Shown: positions 1 to 7,665, counted from the stretch's first letter. The stretch: DNA of 30,544 nt from Sva-07 sp031426215 (GCA_031426215.1 JANPKU010000151.1:1-30544); one strand, 5' to 3'. Numbers and translations are program-made. The notes: generated by a model from the sequence alone, not told the origin.

Positions 1-204
1 CTTCGACGCTTCGGCAACGGCTTGTTCGGGGAACGAGTCGACGGACCGCAACGACTGGACCAGACCGGCGTGCTGAGCGTCGAGCCAAGCCTTGGCTTCA
101 CGGACTGCGACGAGCCCGGACTTGATCAACGCGGCGTCCGCCGCAGGATTCGCGCGCACAGCGGAGATGTGCTCCACCCGCTCGACAACCCCTGCGATCT
201 CCAT
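1..204 (-). CDS. DUF222/HNH-type protein, N-terminal part (runs off the left edge)
   Basis: Only the first 68 codons lie in the window. The reading starts MEIAGVVERVEHISAV and continues with a stretch ending DAQHAGLVQSLRSVDSFPEQ, which I recognise as the start of actinobacterial DUF222 (13E12-repeat) proteins that usually carry a C-terminal HNH nuclease domain; that domain would lie outside the window. ATG at 204 is preferred over ATG at 216, because TATGGT at 217-212 sits 7 nt before it like the -10 boxes of neighbouring genes, and neither start has a Shine-Dalgarno sequence. The family is often multicopy and its role is unknown. The frame stays open to base 1. The family call rests on remembered similarity of the N-terminus only. 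Confidence 0.65.
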   Translation of the reverse strand, partial: MEIAGVVERVEHISAVRANPAADAALIKSGLVAVREAKAWLDAQHAGLVQSLRSVDSFPEQAVAEASK

Positions 205-286
205 ACCCGCAACCATAAACAGGGGATACCACAGAGTTGCCGAGGCCGTCCGACGGAGCGGCCACGGCCTGGCGTGCCGCTGGTGC

Positions 287-700
287 TCATGCGGCCGGAC
301 GGAGCCAGACGACGACTGCGTGTTCGACCCGTTCCTCGATGTCGTCGCCGTCGAGCAACTTCACGACCTTCGGGAAACGGGCGGCGTACGAGCGCAACAG
401 CGGGGTGACCGCTTCGGGGTCCTCGCTGCCGACCAGCGCATGCGCCGTCATCGCCACCCAGTCACCGGCCACGAGCACCTGTACCTGGCCCATCGTCGTG
501 AAGTTCCGCCACCATGTCTTCGTGTCGGGCTTGCCGACTGCGACCACGAGTCCGTTGTGCGTGTCGGCGTACTGCACCGGCAGGGTGTGTTCGGTCCCGG
601 TGCGGGCGCCGTGGTAGCGGATCAGGGCGAGTTTGCCGGACATCACACGATGTAGCGGCGACTTGAGGACCGTTTCGACGACGATGTTCGCAGAGGCCAT
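287..700 (-). CDS. Deazaflavin-dependent nitroreductase family protein (DUF385)
   Basis: A 137-residue protein with the DUF385/Ddn-like signature: SPLHRVMSGKLALIRYHG, then ARTGTEHTLPVQYA, then GKPDTKTWWRNF, and a C-terminal strand ending VVVWLRPAA. Members adopt a split beta-barrel fold and some bind the deazaflavin cofactor F420 to reduce organic substrates; the substrate here cannot be told. ATG at 700 is chosen because TAAGTT (713-708) lies 7 nt upstream as a likely -10 box of a leaderless transcript. ATGs at 742 and 748 would add 14-16 residues (MLMRYTGTGGPRKFVV). It is divergent from the VOC gene at 800 and is followed on the same strand, 82 nt on, by the DUF222-type gene. Confidence 0.75.
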   Translation of the reverse strand: MASANIVVETVLKSPLHRVMSGKLALIRYHGARTGTEHTLPVQYADTHNGLVVAVGKPDTKTWWRNFTTMGQVQVLVAGDWVAMTAHALVGSEDPEAVTPLLRSYAARFPKVVKLLDGDDIEERVEHAVVVWLRPAA

Positions 701-799
701 GACGACGAACTTACGCGGTCCGCCGGTTCCGGTGTACCTCATGAGCATCCCGTGGTGACGCTGTACTGGATCAATCGTCCTCTGGGGCATGATGGGAAG

Positions 800-1204
800 A
801 TGGCCCGAGAGATCCAGATCACCGTCGATGTTGCAGGCCCGCGCAAGCTTGCCGAGTTCTGGTGCGAGGTACTCGGCTACGTCGAACAGCCGCCACCCGA
901 CGGTTTCGACGACTGGGAGACGGCGCTCACCGCGTTCGGGATCGACCAGTCCGATCCCGACCGCGCGTTTGCGATCGTCGATCCCGACGGTGTCGGGCCG
1001 CGGGTGTTCTTCTTGAAGGTTCCCGAGGGAAAGACGGCGAAGAACCGGATGCATCTGGATGTCCGTGTCGACCAGTCGGAGCTCCATTCCCGCGCCGCCG
1101 AGTTGGTGAGCGCTGGTGCAACGCACGTCGCAGAGTTCGACGAGCCGGAGGGTCACTGGATCACACTGCTCGACCCCGAAGGCAACGAGTTCTGCCTCCA
1201 CTGA
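800..1204 (+). CDS. VOC superfamily (glyoxalase-like) protein
   Basis: A 134-residue protein with the paired beta-alpha-beta-beta-beta pattern of the vicinal-oxygen-chelate fold. The N-terminal ITVDVAGPRKLAEFWCEVLGY is the usual opening of Glyoxalase_6-type proteins, and the C-terminal half has KNRMHLDVRV followed by the closing block HWITLLDPEGNEFCLH. Metal-ligand candidates are the His in MHLDV and the Glu of GNEFC. Family members include lyases, dioxygenases and drug-binding proteins; no substrate can be assigned. ATG at 800 is preferred to the start at 752, because family members begin close to the first beta strand; CATGAT (788-793) lies 6 nt upstream. The gene ends 14 nt before a strong hairpin shared with the convergent phosphotransferase gene. 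Confidence 0.8.
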   Translation: MAREIQITVDVAGPRKLAEFWCEVLGYVEQPPPDGFDDWETALTAFGIDQSDPDRAFAIVDPDGVGPRVFFLKVPEGKTAKNRMHLDVRVDQSELHSRAAELVSAGATHVAEFDEPEGHWITLLDPEGNEFCLH

Positions 1205-1218
1205 CCAGAGCGTGTGCC

Positions 1219-1253
1219 ACATCTCGATCGGGGTCAGACCCCAATCGAGATGT
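1219..1253. terminator. Strong hairpin between convergent genes (bidirectional terminator or REP-like palindrome)
   Basis: Arms ACATCTCGATCGGGGT (1219-1234) and ACCCCAATCGAGATGT (1238-1253) pair over 16 positions with one mismatch and a 3-nt loop. The structure sits exactly between the stop codons of the VOC gene and the phosphotransferase gene, touching the last base of the latter. No T-tract follows on either strand. The core GGGGTCAGACCCC resembles dispersed palindromes I have seen in other bacterial intergenic regions, so it may be a REP-type element doubling as terminator. Confidence 0.65.
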
Positions 1254-2149
1254 CAGGTCGAGGCGAGGCGATCGGCGACGGCAAGGAGTTGTCGACCGGC
1301 CGGCTGGAGGCCGATCTCGGTGGTGACCAGCCCGGTCGACACCCGTTCGATCACCGACCAGTCCCAGATCGCCGGGGCATCGAGTGCGTGGCGTTCGGCC
1401 ATCCAATGCGCGGTCGCCAGAGGATCGGCGGCGAGCGGCTCGTCGGGGTCTTCGCGCAGGATGACGCCGAAGTCGTACTCCGGCTCGCCGACCAGACCGT
1501 CCGGATCGACGAGCTTGAACCCGTCGCCAGCGTGCAGCGCGTTCCATTGATGCACGTCGCCGTGGAGAAGGAGCGGCCGCTCCGGCTCGCCGACCACCAG
1601 ACGCCGATGCCCACATGCAACGGCATGCTCGATCGTGCGTTCGGCGCAGGGATGGTCGAGCGTTTCCCACTTGGAGGTGACGAAGTCGATCAACCACGCG
1701 GCCTTGGTGGCGGTCGTCGGCAGGCCGGCATCGGGGGCTGGCCGCCACATTCTGGCCGCAGCGTCACACAGTGCCGGCAGTCGCTGCTCGTAGGGCAGTG
1801 CCAGCGCGAACATCGACGGCCCGAGGCGTTCCATCAACAGCGCACCCCGTCCGACGTCCTCGCGGTACAGGATCGGGCACCCTTCACCGTCGGCGAGACG
1901 GAGCACGGTCGCTTCGTGATCATCGATCCCGTCGTCCCGCCGGGGTACGAGCACCTTCAGCACCACCGGCGTGCCGTCGTGGAGTTCGGCGTCGGCGACG
2001 AACGCTTCGGTACCCTCGCTGTAGGCCCGGCCGACCTCGATCGACCAGTCGTGTTCCAGCGACCGAACGATCTCGGGAAGCCGGTCGATCCACTCTGCCT
2101 GCCCGGCGGCGATCGCTCGGTTGCGCACGACGTGGGAGAGCTCGATCAC
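1253..2149 (-). CDS. Aminoglycoside/hydroxyurea phosphotransferase family kinase (streptomycin 6-kinase-like)
   Basis: A 298-residue protein of the APH(6)/hydroxyurea-kinase family (protein-kinase-like fold). Visible features are VVLKVLVPRRD (ATP-binding Lys region), ALLMERLGPS (hinge), the catalytic loop LLHGDVHQWNAL with the Asp base and metal-binding Asn, and KLVDPDGLVGEPEYDFG in place of the DFG segment. Family members phosphorylate streptomycin or hydroxyurea, but most chromosomal actinobacterial copies are uncharacterised and resistance cannot be inferred. GTG at 2149 (protein beginning MIELSHVVRN) is chosen over the in-frame ATG at 2203, since family members as I remember them start at MIEL and TAACGT (2163-2158) lies 8 nt upstream. 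The alternative would add 18 residues. Divergent from the arsR-type gene. Confidence 0.8.
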   Translation of the reverse strand: MIELSHVVRNRAIAAGQAEWIDRLPEIVRSLEHDWSIEVGRAYSEGTEAFVADAELHDGTPVVLKVLVPRRDDGIDDHEATVLRLADGEGCPILYREDVGRGALLMERLGPSMFALALPYEQRLPALCDAAARMWRPAPDAGLPTTATKAAWLIDFVTSKWETLDHPCAERTIEHAVACGHRRLVVGEPERPLLLHGDVHQWNALHAGDGFKLVDPDGLVGEPEYDFGVILREDPDEPLAADPLATAHWMAERHALDAPAIWDWSVIERVSTGLVTTEIGLQPAGRQLLAVADRLAST

Positions 2150-2193
2150 GTGTGAGGACGTTACCCATCGTCGCGGCGCGGCCCGGCGGGGGA

Positions 2194-2237
2194 TTGCGCA
2201 CACGGAGGAATTCGGCTAACCTGCAACCAGATGGTTG
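2194..2237 (+). promoter_or_regulatory. Promoter and palindromic operator of the arsR-SRPBCC operon
   Basis: TTGCGC (2194-2199), a 17-nt spacer and TAACCT (2217-2222) form a plausible -35/-10 pair whose transcription start would fall at or next to the ATG at 2231. A palindrome, CAACCA-GA-TGGTTG (2224-2237), covers the start codon. Its position suits autorepression by the encoded ArsR-type protein; CAACC/GGTTG palindromes are what I remember upstream of similar ArsR-SRPBCC pairs. Confidence 0.6.
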
Positions 2238-2599
2238 TAGAAACTCTGAGCGACGACGACGTGGACCGGCTGTTCCAAGCGCTCGCGGATCGGACACGGC
2301 GTGACATCGTGCGGCGCACGATGGTCGGCGACAGTTCGGTGTCGGCACTCGCTCGCAGCTACGACATGAGCTTCGCAGCCGTGCAGAAGCACGTCGCCGT
2401 GCTCGAACGCGCCGACCTCGTCGTCAAGCAACGACGCGGCCGCGAGCAACTCGTGCGGTGCAACGTCGACACCGTGCGTCGGGCGCAGCGCCTGCTCGAC
2501 CAACTCGAGTCGGTGTGGCTCGATCGCCTCGACCGCTTCGAGCAACTTCTCGACGATCGAAACCAACGACCAACCGTCACGAAGGGCAAGACATCATGA
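2231..2599 (+). CDS. ArsR-family transcriptional regulator
   Basis: A 122-residue winged-helix regulator. LFQALADRTRRDIVRRTMVG is the standard ArsR opening, SVSALARSYDMSFAAVQKHVAVL is the helix-turn-helix, and LVVKQRRGREQLVRCN is the wing. No metal-binding CVC-type motif is visible, so it belongs to the group paired with SRPBCC proteins rather than to metal sensors. It overlaps the next gene by 4 nt (ATGA), so the two are translationally coupled. The palindrome over its start codon suggests autorepression. The start lacks a Shine-Dalgarno sequence at proper distance (GGAGG ends about 23 nt upstream), which fits a leaderless mRNA. Confidence 0.88.
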   Translation: MVVETLSDDDVDRLFQALADRTRRDIVRRTMVGDSSVSALARSYDMSFAAVQKHVAVLERADLVVKQRRGREQLVRCNVDTVRRAQRLLDQLESVWLDRLDRFEQLLDDRNQRPTVTKGKTS

Positions 2600-3090
2600 C
2601 CGTCACCGACGTCCGCAAGGACACCGCAGCACTGACGATGGAAATCGTCTCGGAGTTCACCGCACCGATCGAGCGGGTGTGGCAACTTCTCGCTGATCCC
2701 CGCCAGCTCGAACGATGGTGGGGCCCGCCGACCCACCCCGCCACGTTCACCGACTTCGACCTCACCTCCGGCGGCGCCGTCGCGTACTTCATGACCGCAC
2801 CGGACGGCGAGCAATATCACGGCTGGTGGCGCGTTCGGGAGGTCGATCCGCCCAATGCCCTCGAGGTACAGGACGGCTTCGCGAACGACGATGGCGAACC
2901 GAACCCCGACTTGCCCGTCAACATCATGCGAATCGATCTCGAAGCCATGGGCGCCGTCACACAGATGACGATCCGCAGCACGTTTCCGACGCTCGACGCA
3001 ATGGAGCAGACTCTCGCGATGGGCGCCGAGGAAGGCATGCGGCAGGCGCTCGGCCAGATCGACGACCTCCTGTTGCTTCCGTCGACCTAG
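2596..3090 (+). CDS. SRPBCC (AHSA1-like) domain protein
   Basis: A 164-residue single-domain protein of the START/Bet-v1-like fold. The segment FTAPIERVWQLLADPRQLERWWGPP is the hallmark of activator-of-Hsp90-ATPase-homologue-like SRPBCC proteins, and YHGWWRVREVDPPNALEVQDGF forms the central sheet. The C-terminal helix runs through MGAEEGMRQALGQIDDLL. The fold makes a deep hydrophobic pocket; the ligand is unknown. The ATG lies inside the stop codon of the upstream regulator gene (ATGA), the common arrangement of ArsR-SRPBCC pairs, so it is probably the regulator's main target. Its stop is only 2 nt from that of the convergent DUF5522 gene, leaving no room for a separate terminator. Confidence 0.85.
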   Translation: MTVTDVRKDTAALTMEIVSEFTAPIERVWQLLADPRQLERWWGPPTHPATFTDFDLTSGGAVAYFMTAPDGEQYHGWWRVREVDPPNALEVQDGFANDDGEPNPDLPVNIMRIDLEAMGAVTQMTIRSTFPTLDAMEQTLAMGAEEGMRQALGQIDDLLLLPST

Positions 3091-3092
3091 CT

Positions 3093-3329
3093 TCAGTCGA
3101 GGTACGGGCAGTGCCGGCAGCCGCTCTCGCAGCAGTACTCGCGTGATGCCAGGAACTCAGCGGTGAACACGCTGAATCCACTCACCGGGTCGGCGTAGGA
3201 CGCGAGGCCGCGGTGCTGCGCCTCGTCGTGTCGCCGCAGGATCTCGGCGCGATGCGGGTGGTGCTCCGCCAGACGACGAACGTGTGGCACGTCGCGCCAA
3301 TCGCTTCGGAGTTCCGGGGGGGTCGCCAC
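3093..3329 (-). CDS. DUF5522 family small cysteine-rich protein
   Basis: A 78-residue protein ending in FTAEFLASREYCCESGCRHCPYLD without the final two residues counted as motif: the REYCCESGCRHCPY block is the signature of DUF5522, with four closely spaced cysteines that could bind a metal or Fe-S cluster. The N-terminal part is charged and probably helical (HHPHRAEILRRHDEA). Function is unknown. It starts with GTG at 3329, since no ATG is available in frame. It lies downstream of the acyl-CoA ligase gene on the same strand with a 54-nt gap, and converges on the SRPBCC gene. Confidence 0.75.
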   Translation of the reverse strand: MATPPELRSDWRDVPHVRRLAEHHPHRAEILRRHDEAQHRGLASYADPVSGFSVFTAEFLASREYCCESGCRHCPYLD

Positions 3330-3383
3330 GGACCCATGATGGCGGGCCCCCGCCGTCGTTGCGCAGCTGGTGTTCGAGAACGG

Positions 3384-4952
3384 TCACACGTTGCTGGTGC
3401 GACCCGCCCAGTACGGCTTGCGGAGATCGCGCTTGAGGATCTTGCCCGAACCGGTCTTGGGGAGCTCGTCGATCCACGAGATCGAGCGAGGGATCTTGTA
3501 GCTCGCCAGGTGCTCGCGCGAGTGCGCCTTCACGCCGTCCTCGTCCAGTTCGGACCCGTCACGCTTGACGATCACGGCGTGCACCAGCTCGCCCCAGTCG
3601 TCGCTCGGAATCCCGAACACGGCAGCTTCATAGATGTCCGGGTGTGATTCGAGCGCCGCCTCGATCTCCGCCGGGTAGATGTTCATCCCGCCCGAGATGA
3701 TCATGTCCTTCTTGCGGTCGCAGATGTAGATGAATCCTTCGTCGTCGCGGTAGGCGATGTCGCCCACCGTTTGGAAGCCGTCGCGATGGTCTTCCTCGAA
3801 CTTGTCGTGCTGTTTGTAGTAGTCGGCGAACACCGCCGTCGACCGCACGAACACCTCGCCGGTCGCCTCAGGCCCGGTACCGGTGACGATGCCGCCGAGC
3901 TCGTCATACAGGCGGATCTCGACCATCGGCGCCTCCTTGCCGCACGACCCCGGCTTGCGCATCTGATCCTCGGGCCGCAGCACCGTGTTGACACCCAGCT
4001 CGGTCGACCCGTAGATCTCGAACAGTGACTCGGGCGGGAAGTTGGCCACGTACTGCTGCTTGAGCGCGAAACTCCACGGCGCCGCGTTGGCGATCATCAC
4101 ACGCATTGACGACGTGTCGTACTTCGCCTTCACCTCGTCGGGCTGATTACAGATCATCCGGATCGGGGTCGGCGCCGAGAACGTCGACGTGGCCCGATGG
4201 AGCTGCAGGATGCGCAACCAGTCCTCGGGATCGAACTTGCGTTGCAGCACCACGGTCTGGCCCATCGCGATCGCACTCGCCGCGAACCCGCCGGGACCGG
4301 AGTGATACAGCGGCCCGGTCGTGAGATAGATGTCGTCGGGGCGGTACCCGATGTGTTGCATCAGTGCGGCCCCGGCGCGCGGGTCGGCGGCCGTGCGTCG
4401 GTACGCACCCTTGGGTTTGCCGGTGGTGCCCGAGGTGTAGGTCATGGTGGCACCGCCCTCGTCGACATCGGCGCGCTCCATCACATCGGTCGACGCTGCG
4501 GCGATCAGTGGGTCGACGGCGGTCATCCCGTCGGGCGCGGGCCCGTCGAACACGAGCACGTTGACGACGTTCGGGATCGCCGGCCGGATCCGATCGATCA
4601 GTGCTGCGAACTCGGCGTCGATGTACACCGTCGTCGCATCGCAGTGGTCGATGACGTAGGCAGCCTCTTCGTCGGACAGTCGGTAGTTCAGCGGCACCGC
4701 GGTGGAGCCGATCTTGCGTGAGGCACTGGTGAGCTCGAGGATGCCCGTCGAGTTCTGCCCGCACCAGACCACCTTGTGGCCCGGCCCCACACCGAGCCCG
4801 TCGAGCACGTGGACGAGCTGGTTCGCCCGATTCTCGAATTCGGCGTAGGTGCACCTGCGGACATCATCGGTGCCGGTCACCCCGGTGCGGTCGTCGATGA
4901 TCGCGGGCTTGTCAGGTTGTGCTGCGGCCAGCGCAGTGAGCAGATCCCCCAT
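3384..4952 (-). CDS. Acyl-CoA synthetase (AMP-dependent ligase)
   Basis: A 522-residue member of the ANL superfamily, activating a carboxylic acid to its acyl-CoA through an acyl-adenylate. The P-loop-like motif reads MTYTSGTTGKPKGAYR; the A5 motif is IYGSTELGV; the hinge region is YICDRKKDMIISGGMNIYP; and the C-terminal catalytic lysine lies in LPKTGSGKILKRDLR. Length is normal for a fatty- or aryl-acid CoA ligase. Substrate is not predictable; an acid from lipid or xenobiotic breakdown is likely. ATG at 4952 is chosen as the first ATG before the conserved N-terminal ALAAAQPDKPAIID; no clear Shine-Dalgarno sequence is visible. It follows the 2',3'-cyclic phosphodiesterase gene by 29 nt, probably in one transcript with it and the photolyase-like gene. 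Confidence 0.88.
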   Translation of the reverse strand: MGDLLTALAAAQPDKPAIIDDRTGVTGTDDVRRCTYAEFENRANQLVHVLDGLGVGPGHKVVWCGQNSTGILELTSASRKIGSTAVPLNYRLSDEEAAYVIDHCDATTVYIDAEFAALIDRIRPAIPNVVNVLVFDGPAPDGMTAVDPLIAAASTDVMERADVDEGGATMTYTSGTTGKPKGAYRRTAADPRAGAALMQHIGYRPDDIYLTTGPLYHSGPGGFAASAIAMGQTVVLQRKFDPEDWLRILQLHRATSTFSAPTPIRMICNQPDEVKAKYDTSSMRVMIANAAPWSFALKQQYVANFPPESLFEIYGSTELGVNTVLRPEDQMRKPGSCGKEAPMVEIRLYDELGGIVTGTGPEATGEVFVRSTAVFADYYKQHDKFEEDHRDGFQTVGDIAYRDDEGFIYICDRKKDMIISGGMNIYPAEIEAALESHPDIYEAAVFGIPSDDWGELVHAVIVKRDGSELDEDGVKAHSREHLASYKIPRSISWIDELPKTGSGKILKRDLRKPYWAGRTSNV

Positions 4953-4981
4953 GGCGTAGTCGTAGCACCATTGCGTGGCGG

Positions 4982-5479
4982 TCAGCGGGTCGGCCAGGTG
5001 CCGATGGTTTCGTAGACGGCGCCGGTGTCGAGCAGCGTGCTTGCGACGAGGGCGACCTCGCCGACCGTGAACGACGCTTCGAACGGTCGACCGGCGCTGC
5101 GTCGCGGTCGAGCGTTGCGTGCGAGCCGGGCGACGGTGATGTGGCCCTGGAACTGCTTGCGCTCCGGCTCGGTTCCCTGTCCTCGCAGCGACCGTCGGAC
5201 GACCTCGGCCAACTCGTCGACGCCGGCAACCGGTGAGATCAGCGCCCGTTCGCCGAGCAGGTCGAACGCCGGACCGACCATGGCGGTCGCCGCAGGCAGT
5301 AGCGTCTCGTCGAGTCGGGCCGCGACCTCGCCTTCGTCGGCGTCGCCGAGGAACCGCAACGTGATGTGCAAGTTCTCCTGCGGCACCCACTTGACGCCCT
5401 GATCCTTGGGACGCTCGATGTCGGCGAGCCCGTCGAGCACATCGTCGGGCGGCCAGATCGCCACGAAGAGCCGAGCCAT
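4982..5479 (-). CDS. thpR: RNA 2',3'-cyclic phosphodiesterase
   Basis: A 165-residue member of the 2H phosphoesterase superfamily. It has the two diagnostic HxT motifs, HITLRFLG in the first half and GHITVARL in the second, and the opening MARLFVAIWPP typical of ThpR/LigT. The enzyme opens 2',3'-cyclic phosphates on RNA ends to 2'-phosphates. ATG at 5479 is chosen because ThpR proteins begin at RLFVAI; an upstream in-frame extension to 5566 overlaps the photolyase-like gene and is unlikely. CACACT lies 6 nt upstream as a weak -10-like element. It starts 17 nt after the stop of the photolyase-like gene. Confidence 0.9.
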   Translation of the reverse strand: MARLFVAIWPPDDVLDGLADIERPKDQGVKWVPQENLHITLRFLGDADEGEVAARLDETLLPAATAMVGPAFDLLGERALISPVAGVDELAEVVRRSLRGQGTEPERKQFQGHITVARLARNARPRRSAGRPFEASFTVGEVALVASTLLDTGAVYETIGTWPTR

Positions 5480-5496
5480 GCGTGCAGTGTGTCGGC

Positions 5497-6708
5497 TCAG
5501 CGACCGCGACGCCATGCCGAGAAGCTGCTGATCGGCCCCGTCGTCGGGCGAACGAGCCACGGCCACGGATGGAGATCGACGACGGCGAGTTCGGCGCGGA
5601 GTCGGCGCGCCTTCGGCACGGGAGTGAAGGTGGTGGCGAGTGCTCGATCGGCGAGCACTGTGGCCGGATCACCGAGGTGGACTTCGACCGTGCGCGACTC
5701 GGCGAGTTCGGCGAGGCGTTCGGCGAGGAAGACGAGACGCTTCGAGGAAAGCCGGAGCCCGGTGAGCAATGGCTCGTCGAACACGAACACCACCGGCAGG
5801 TCGGGGTGCGCAGCGAGTGCAGGGTCGTGGTCGCCGAGGCTCTCAGCGGTGAGCCAGACGACGTCGGGGTCACCAGTGGTGATGGCTTCCGCCGGCCCCG
5901 CCGTTGTCGAGGGATCGGTGTCACGATCGAGTCGCTGGTCGGTGTCGACGGCGACCAATGTGCGTTCGTCCGGCCACTGTTCGATCGGGCAGTCGTTCCG
6001 GCGGGCGCATCCGGCGCACAACGCCGGTGCCCGCTTCTCGACCTGCCAACGACTGAACCCGTATGGCTTGCCCGTTCCGGCGCCAATCGTCCATTGCCAG
6101 CCGAGTCGATTCGCAGCGCGAGATCCGTCGAGCAGATGAGTGAAGAAGCGGTCTTCACCGTCTCGCCAGTCGACGCCGTGGCGCACCGACCATTGCGACG
6201 CGAGCCACATCCGGGTCTGGTTCACCAGCCACCCGTCGCGTTCGAGTTCGCCGACAGTCGCGTCCATGCATGCCATCGAACGGTCCCACGGATCCGATCC
6301 GTCGTGGTCCGCGCTCTCGGGTTCGTACCGCAACGCTCGACGGTTGCGGGTGCCGAGGCGCGCATACATGTGGCGGGCGTACTCCTGCCACATCAACTCG
6401 TCCCGGAACTTCTGGCGGTCCTTGCTGGGGGCGGTCGCAACGGCTGCGGACACCTGTGGCAACGAGAGCAGCCCGTGACGAATGTACGGCGACAGCGCGG
6501 TGGCCCCTCGCCGCGACTCGGGCAGCACCTCGTTGCGTCGACGGGCGTACCCCTCGATGTCGAGCACGGCGAGCATCGAATCGGCAGCCGCCTGGGTGCC
6601 TCGAAAGCGTGGCGACGAGCTGACATCGGGTTCGGCCACGAGGTGTCCCAGGTGTTCGCCGACCCACGCCTCGACGCCATCGAGCTGCGGGGTGCCGAGC
6701 ACGCTCAC
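5497..6708 (-). CDS. Photolyase/cryptochrome-like FAD protein with apparently swapped domain order
   Basis: A 403-residue protein. Residues about 30-250 match the photolyase FAD-binding domain: RRGATALSPYIRHGLLS (like TSRLSPYLHFGxIS), KFRDELMWQEYARHMY, WLVNQTRMWLASQ and RAANRLGWQWTIGAGTG. This is followed by a cysteine cluster, LCAGCARRNDCPIEQWP. Residues about 278-403 then look like the alpha/beta antenna domain (VVWLTAESLGDHDPAL, VVFVFDEPLL, LSSKRLVFLAERLAEL, VEVHLGDPATVLADRAL), which in ordinary photolyases comes first. The order therefore appears inverted. A light-dependent DNA repair or sensory role is plausible but unproven. It starts with GTG at 6708 (GTG at 6702, 6 nt after CAGACT, is equally possible). 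First gene of a tight run with thpR. Confidence 0.75.
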   Translation of the reverse strand: MSVLGTPQLDGVEAWVGEHLGHLVAEPDVSSSPRFRGTQAAADSMLAVLDIEGYARRRNEVLPESRRGATALSPYIRHGLLSLPQVSAAVATAPSKDRQKFRDELMWQEYARHMYARLGTRNRRALRYEPESADHDGSDPWDRSMACMDATVGELERDGWLVNQTRMWLASQWSVRHGVDWRDGEDRFFTHLLDGSRAANRLGWQWTIGAGTGKPYGFSRWQVEKRAPALCAGCARRNDCPIEQWPDERTLVAVDTDQRLDRDTDPSTTAGPAEAITTGDPDVVWLTAESLGDHDPALAAHPDLPVVFVFDEPLLTGLRLSSKRLVFLAERLAELAESRTVEVHLGDPATVLADRALATTFTPVPKARRLRAELAVVDLHPWPWLVRPTTGPISSFSAWRRGR

Positions 6709-6747
6709 AGTCTGCTCACGCTGCTGGTCGCCGAGGGAGCACTCGGT

Positions 6748-7665
6748 TCAGACCGACGCGAGGGCGGCGTCACGCTTGTCGGCGAAGCGTTTGGCGACCT
6801 TCTCACTGGTGGCGAGACGCTTCATCAGCTTCTCCTGTGCGGCGGCGCCCTCGCCGGAGAGCCCGGTGATCTTGTCGGCGCCCCACTGGCGCAGCACGAC
6901 CGGTACGAGGATCTGCTCGTGGTGGATCTGCAGGTCGTAGATTCCGGCTTTCGCTATCAACGCAGCGTGGCGGTCGAAGTCGGGGATACCGGTGCCGGGC
7001 ATGGCGAAGCTGCGGACCTGCTTCTCCATGGCGACCATCATCGTGTTCGGGTCGGCCTCGATCGCCGCCGCTGCGAGGTCGCGGTAGAAGAGCTGGTGCA
7101 GGTTCTCATCGCTGCCGACGCGCTTCATGACTTCGTAGCCGACCGGGTCGCCGAGCAGCGCGCCGGTGTTGCGATGCGAGATACGGGTCGCCAGTTCCTG
7201 CAGCGCGAGGTAGATGAACCCCTCGTGCAGCGGCGGGTCGGGGGTCTCGCCACCGGACACCTGCGCCATGCGTGAACGCTCGAGCTCGACGGGGTCGATC
7301 GCACGGGTGGTCATCAGGTAGCCGTAGATCGCCATCGCGTGTCGGCCCTCTTCGGCGGTCCATCGCCGCACCCAGGTACCCCAAGCGCCGTCCTTGCCGA
7401 ACATCCGCTCGACCGATCGAAAGTAGTACGGCAGGTTGTCCTCGGTGAGCAGATTGACCAGCAGTGCGCTGCGCACCTCTGGCCCGATCTCGTGGCCGCC
7501 GAGGTCGGCATCGTCGGGGGCCCACTGGTGGCCTGACTCGTGATCACGGCCGCGTCCGTACGGGACGTAGTCGTGGGGGAACCACTCCTTGGACGTCGCG
7601 AGATGGCGCTCGAGGAGCGCTTCAGCGACGGGCGTCAGCTCGTGCAGGATCTCCGTCTCGTTCAT
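6748..7665 (-). CDS. Acyl-ACP desaturase (di-iron)
   Basis: A 305-residue ferritin-like di-iron protein of the FA_desaturase_2 family. Iron ligands are visible as the Glu of LLTEDNLPYYFRSVE, the EEGRH motif (ExxH), and the second DENLH motif within VGSDENLHQLFYRDL. These enzymes insert a double bond into acyl-ACP using O2 and reduced ferredoxin; actinobacteria use them for membrane or mycolate-type fatty acids. ATG at 7665 is supported by TAGGGT (7678-7673), 7 nt upstream. It is separated from the xanthine dehydrogenase-like gene upstream by a hairpin, so it is probably transcribed alone, and it lies 39 nt ahead of the photolyase-like gene. Confidence 0.88.
   Translation of the reverse strand: MNETEILHELTPVAEALLERHLATSKEWFPHDYVPYGRGRDHESGHQWAPDDADLGGHEIGPEVRSALLVNLLTEDNLPYYFRSVERMFGKDGAWGTWVRRWTAEEGRHAMAIYGYLMTTRAIDPVELERSRMAQVSGGETPDPPLHEGFIYLALQELATRISHRNTGALLGDPVGYEVMKRVGSDENLHQLFYRDLAAAAIEADPNTMMVAMEKQVRSFAMPGTGIPDFDRHAALIAKAGIYDLQIHHEQILVPVVLRQWGADKITGLSGEGAAAQEKLMKRLATSEKVAKRFADKRDAALASV

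Noticed and set aside
1253..2149. Phosphotransferase considered as an acquired streptomycin resistance gene
   Set aside because: Composition matches its neighbours, no mobile element is near, and chromosomal relatives of unknown substrate are common.
5482..7275. A 597-codon plus-strand open frame opposite the photolyase-like and desaturase genes
   Set aside because: Its translation is Arg/Gly/Val-rich without any recognisable domain and it covers several well-supported minus-strand genes. It is an antisense frame kept open by high GC.
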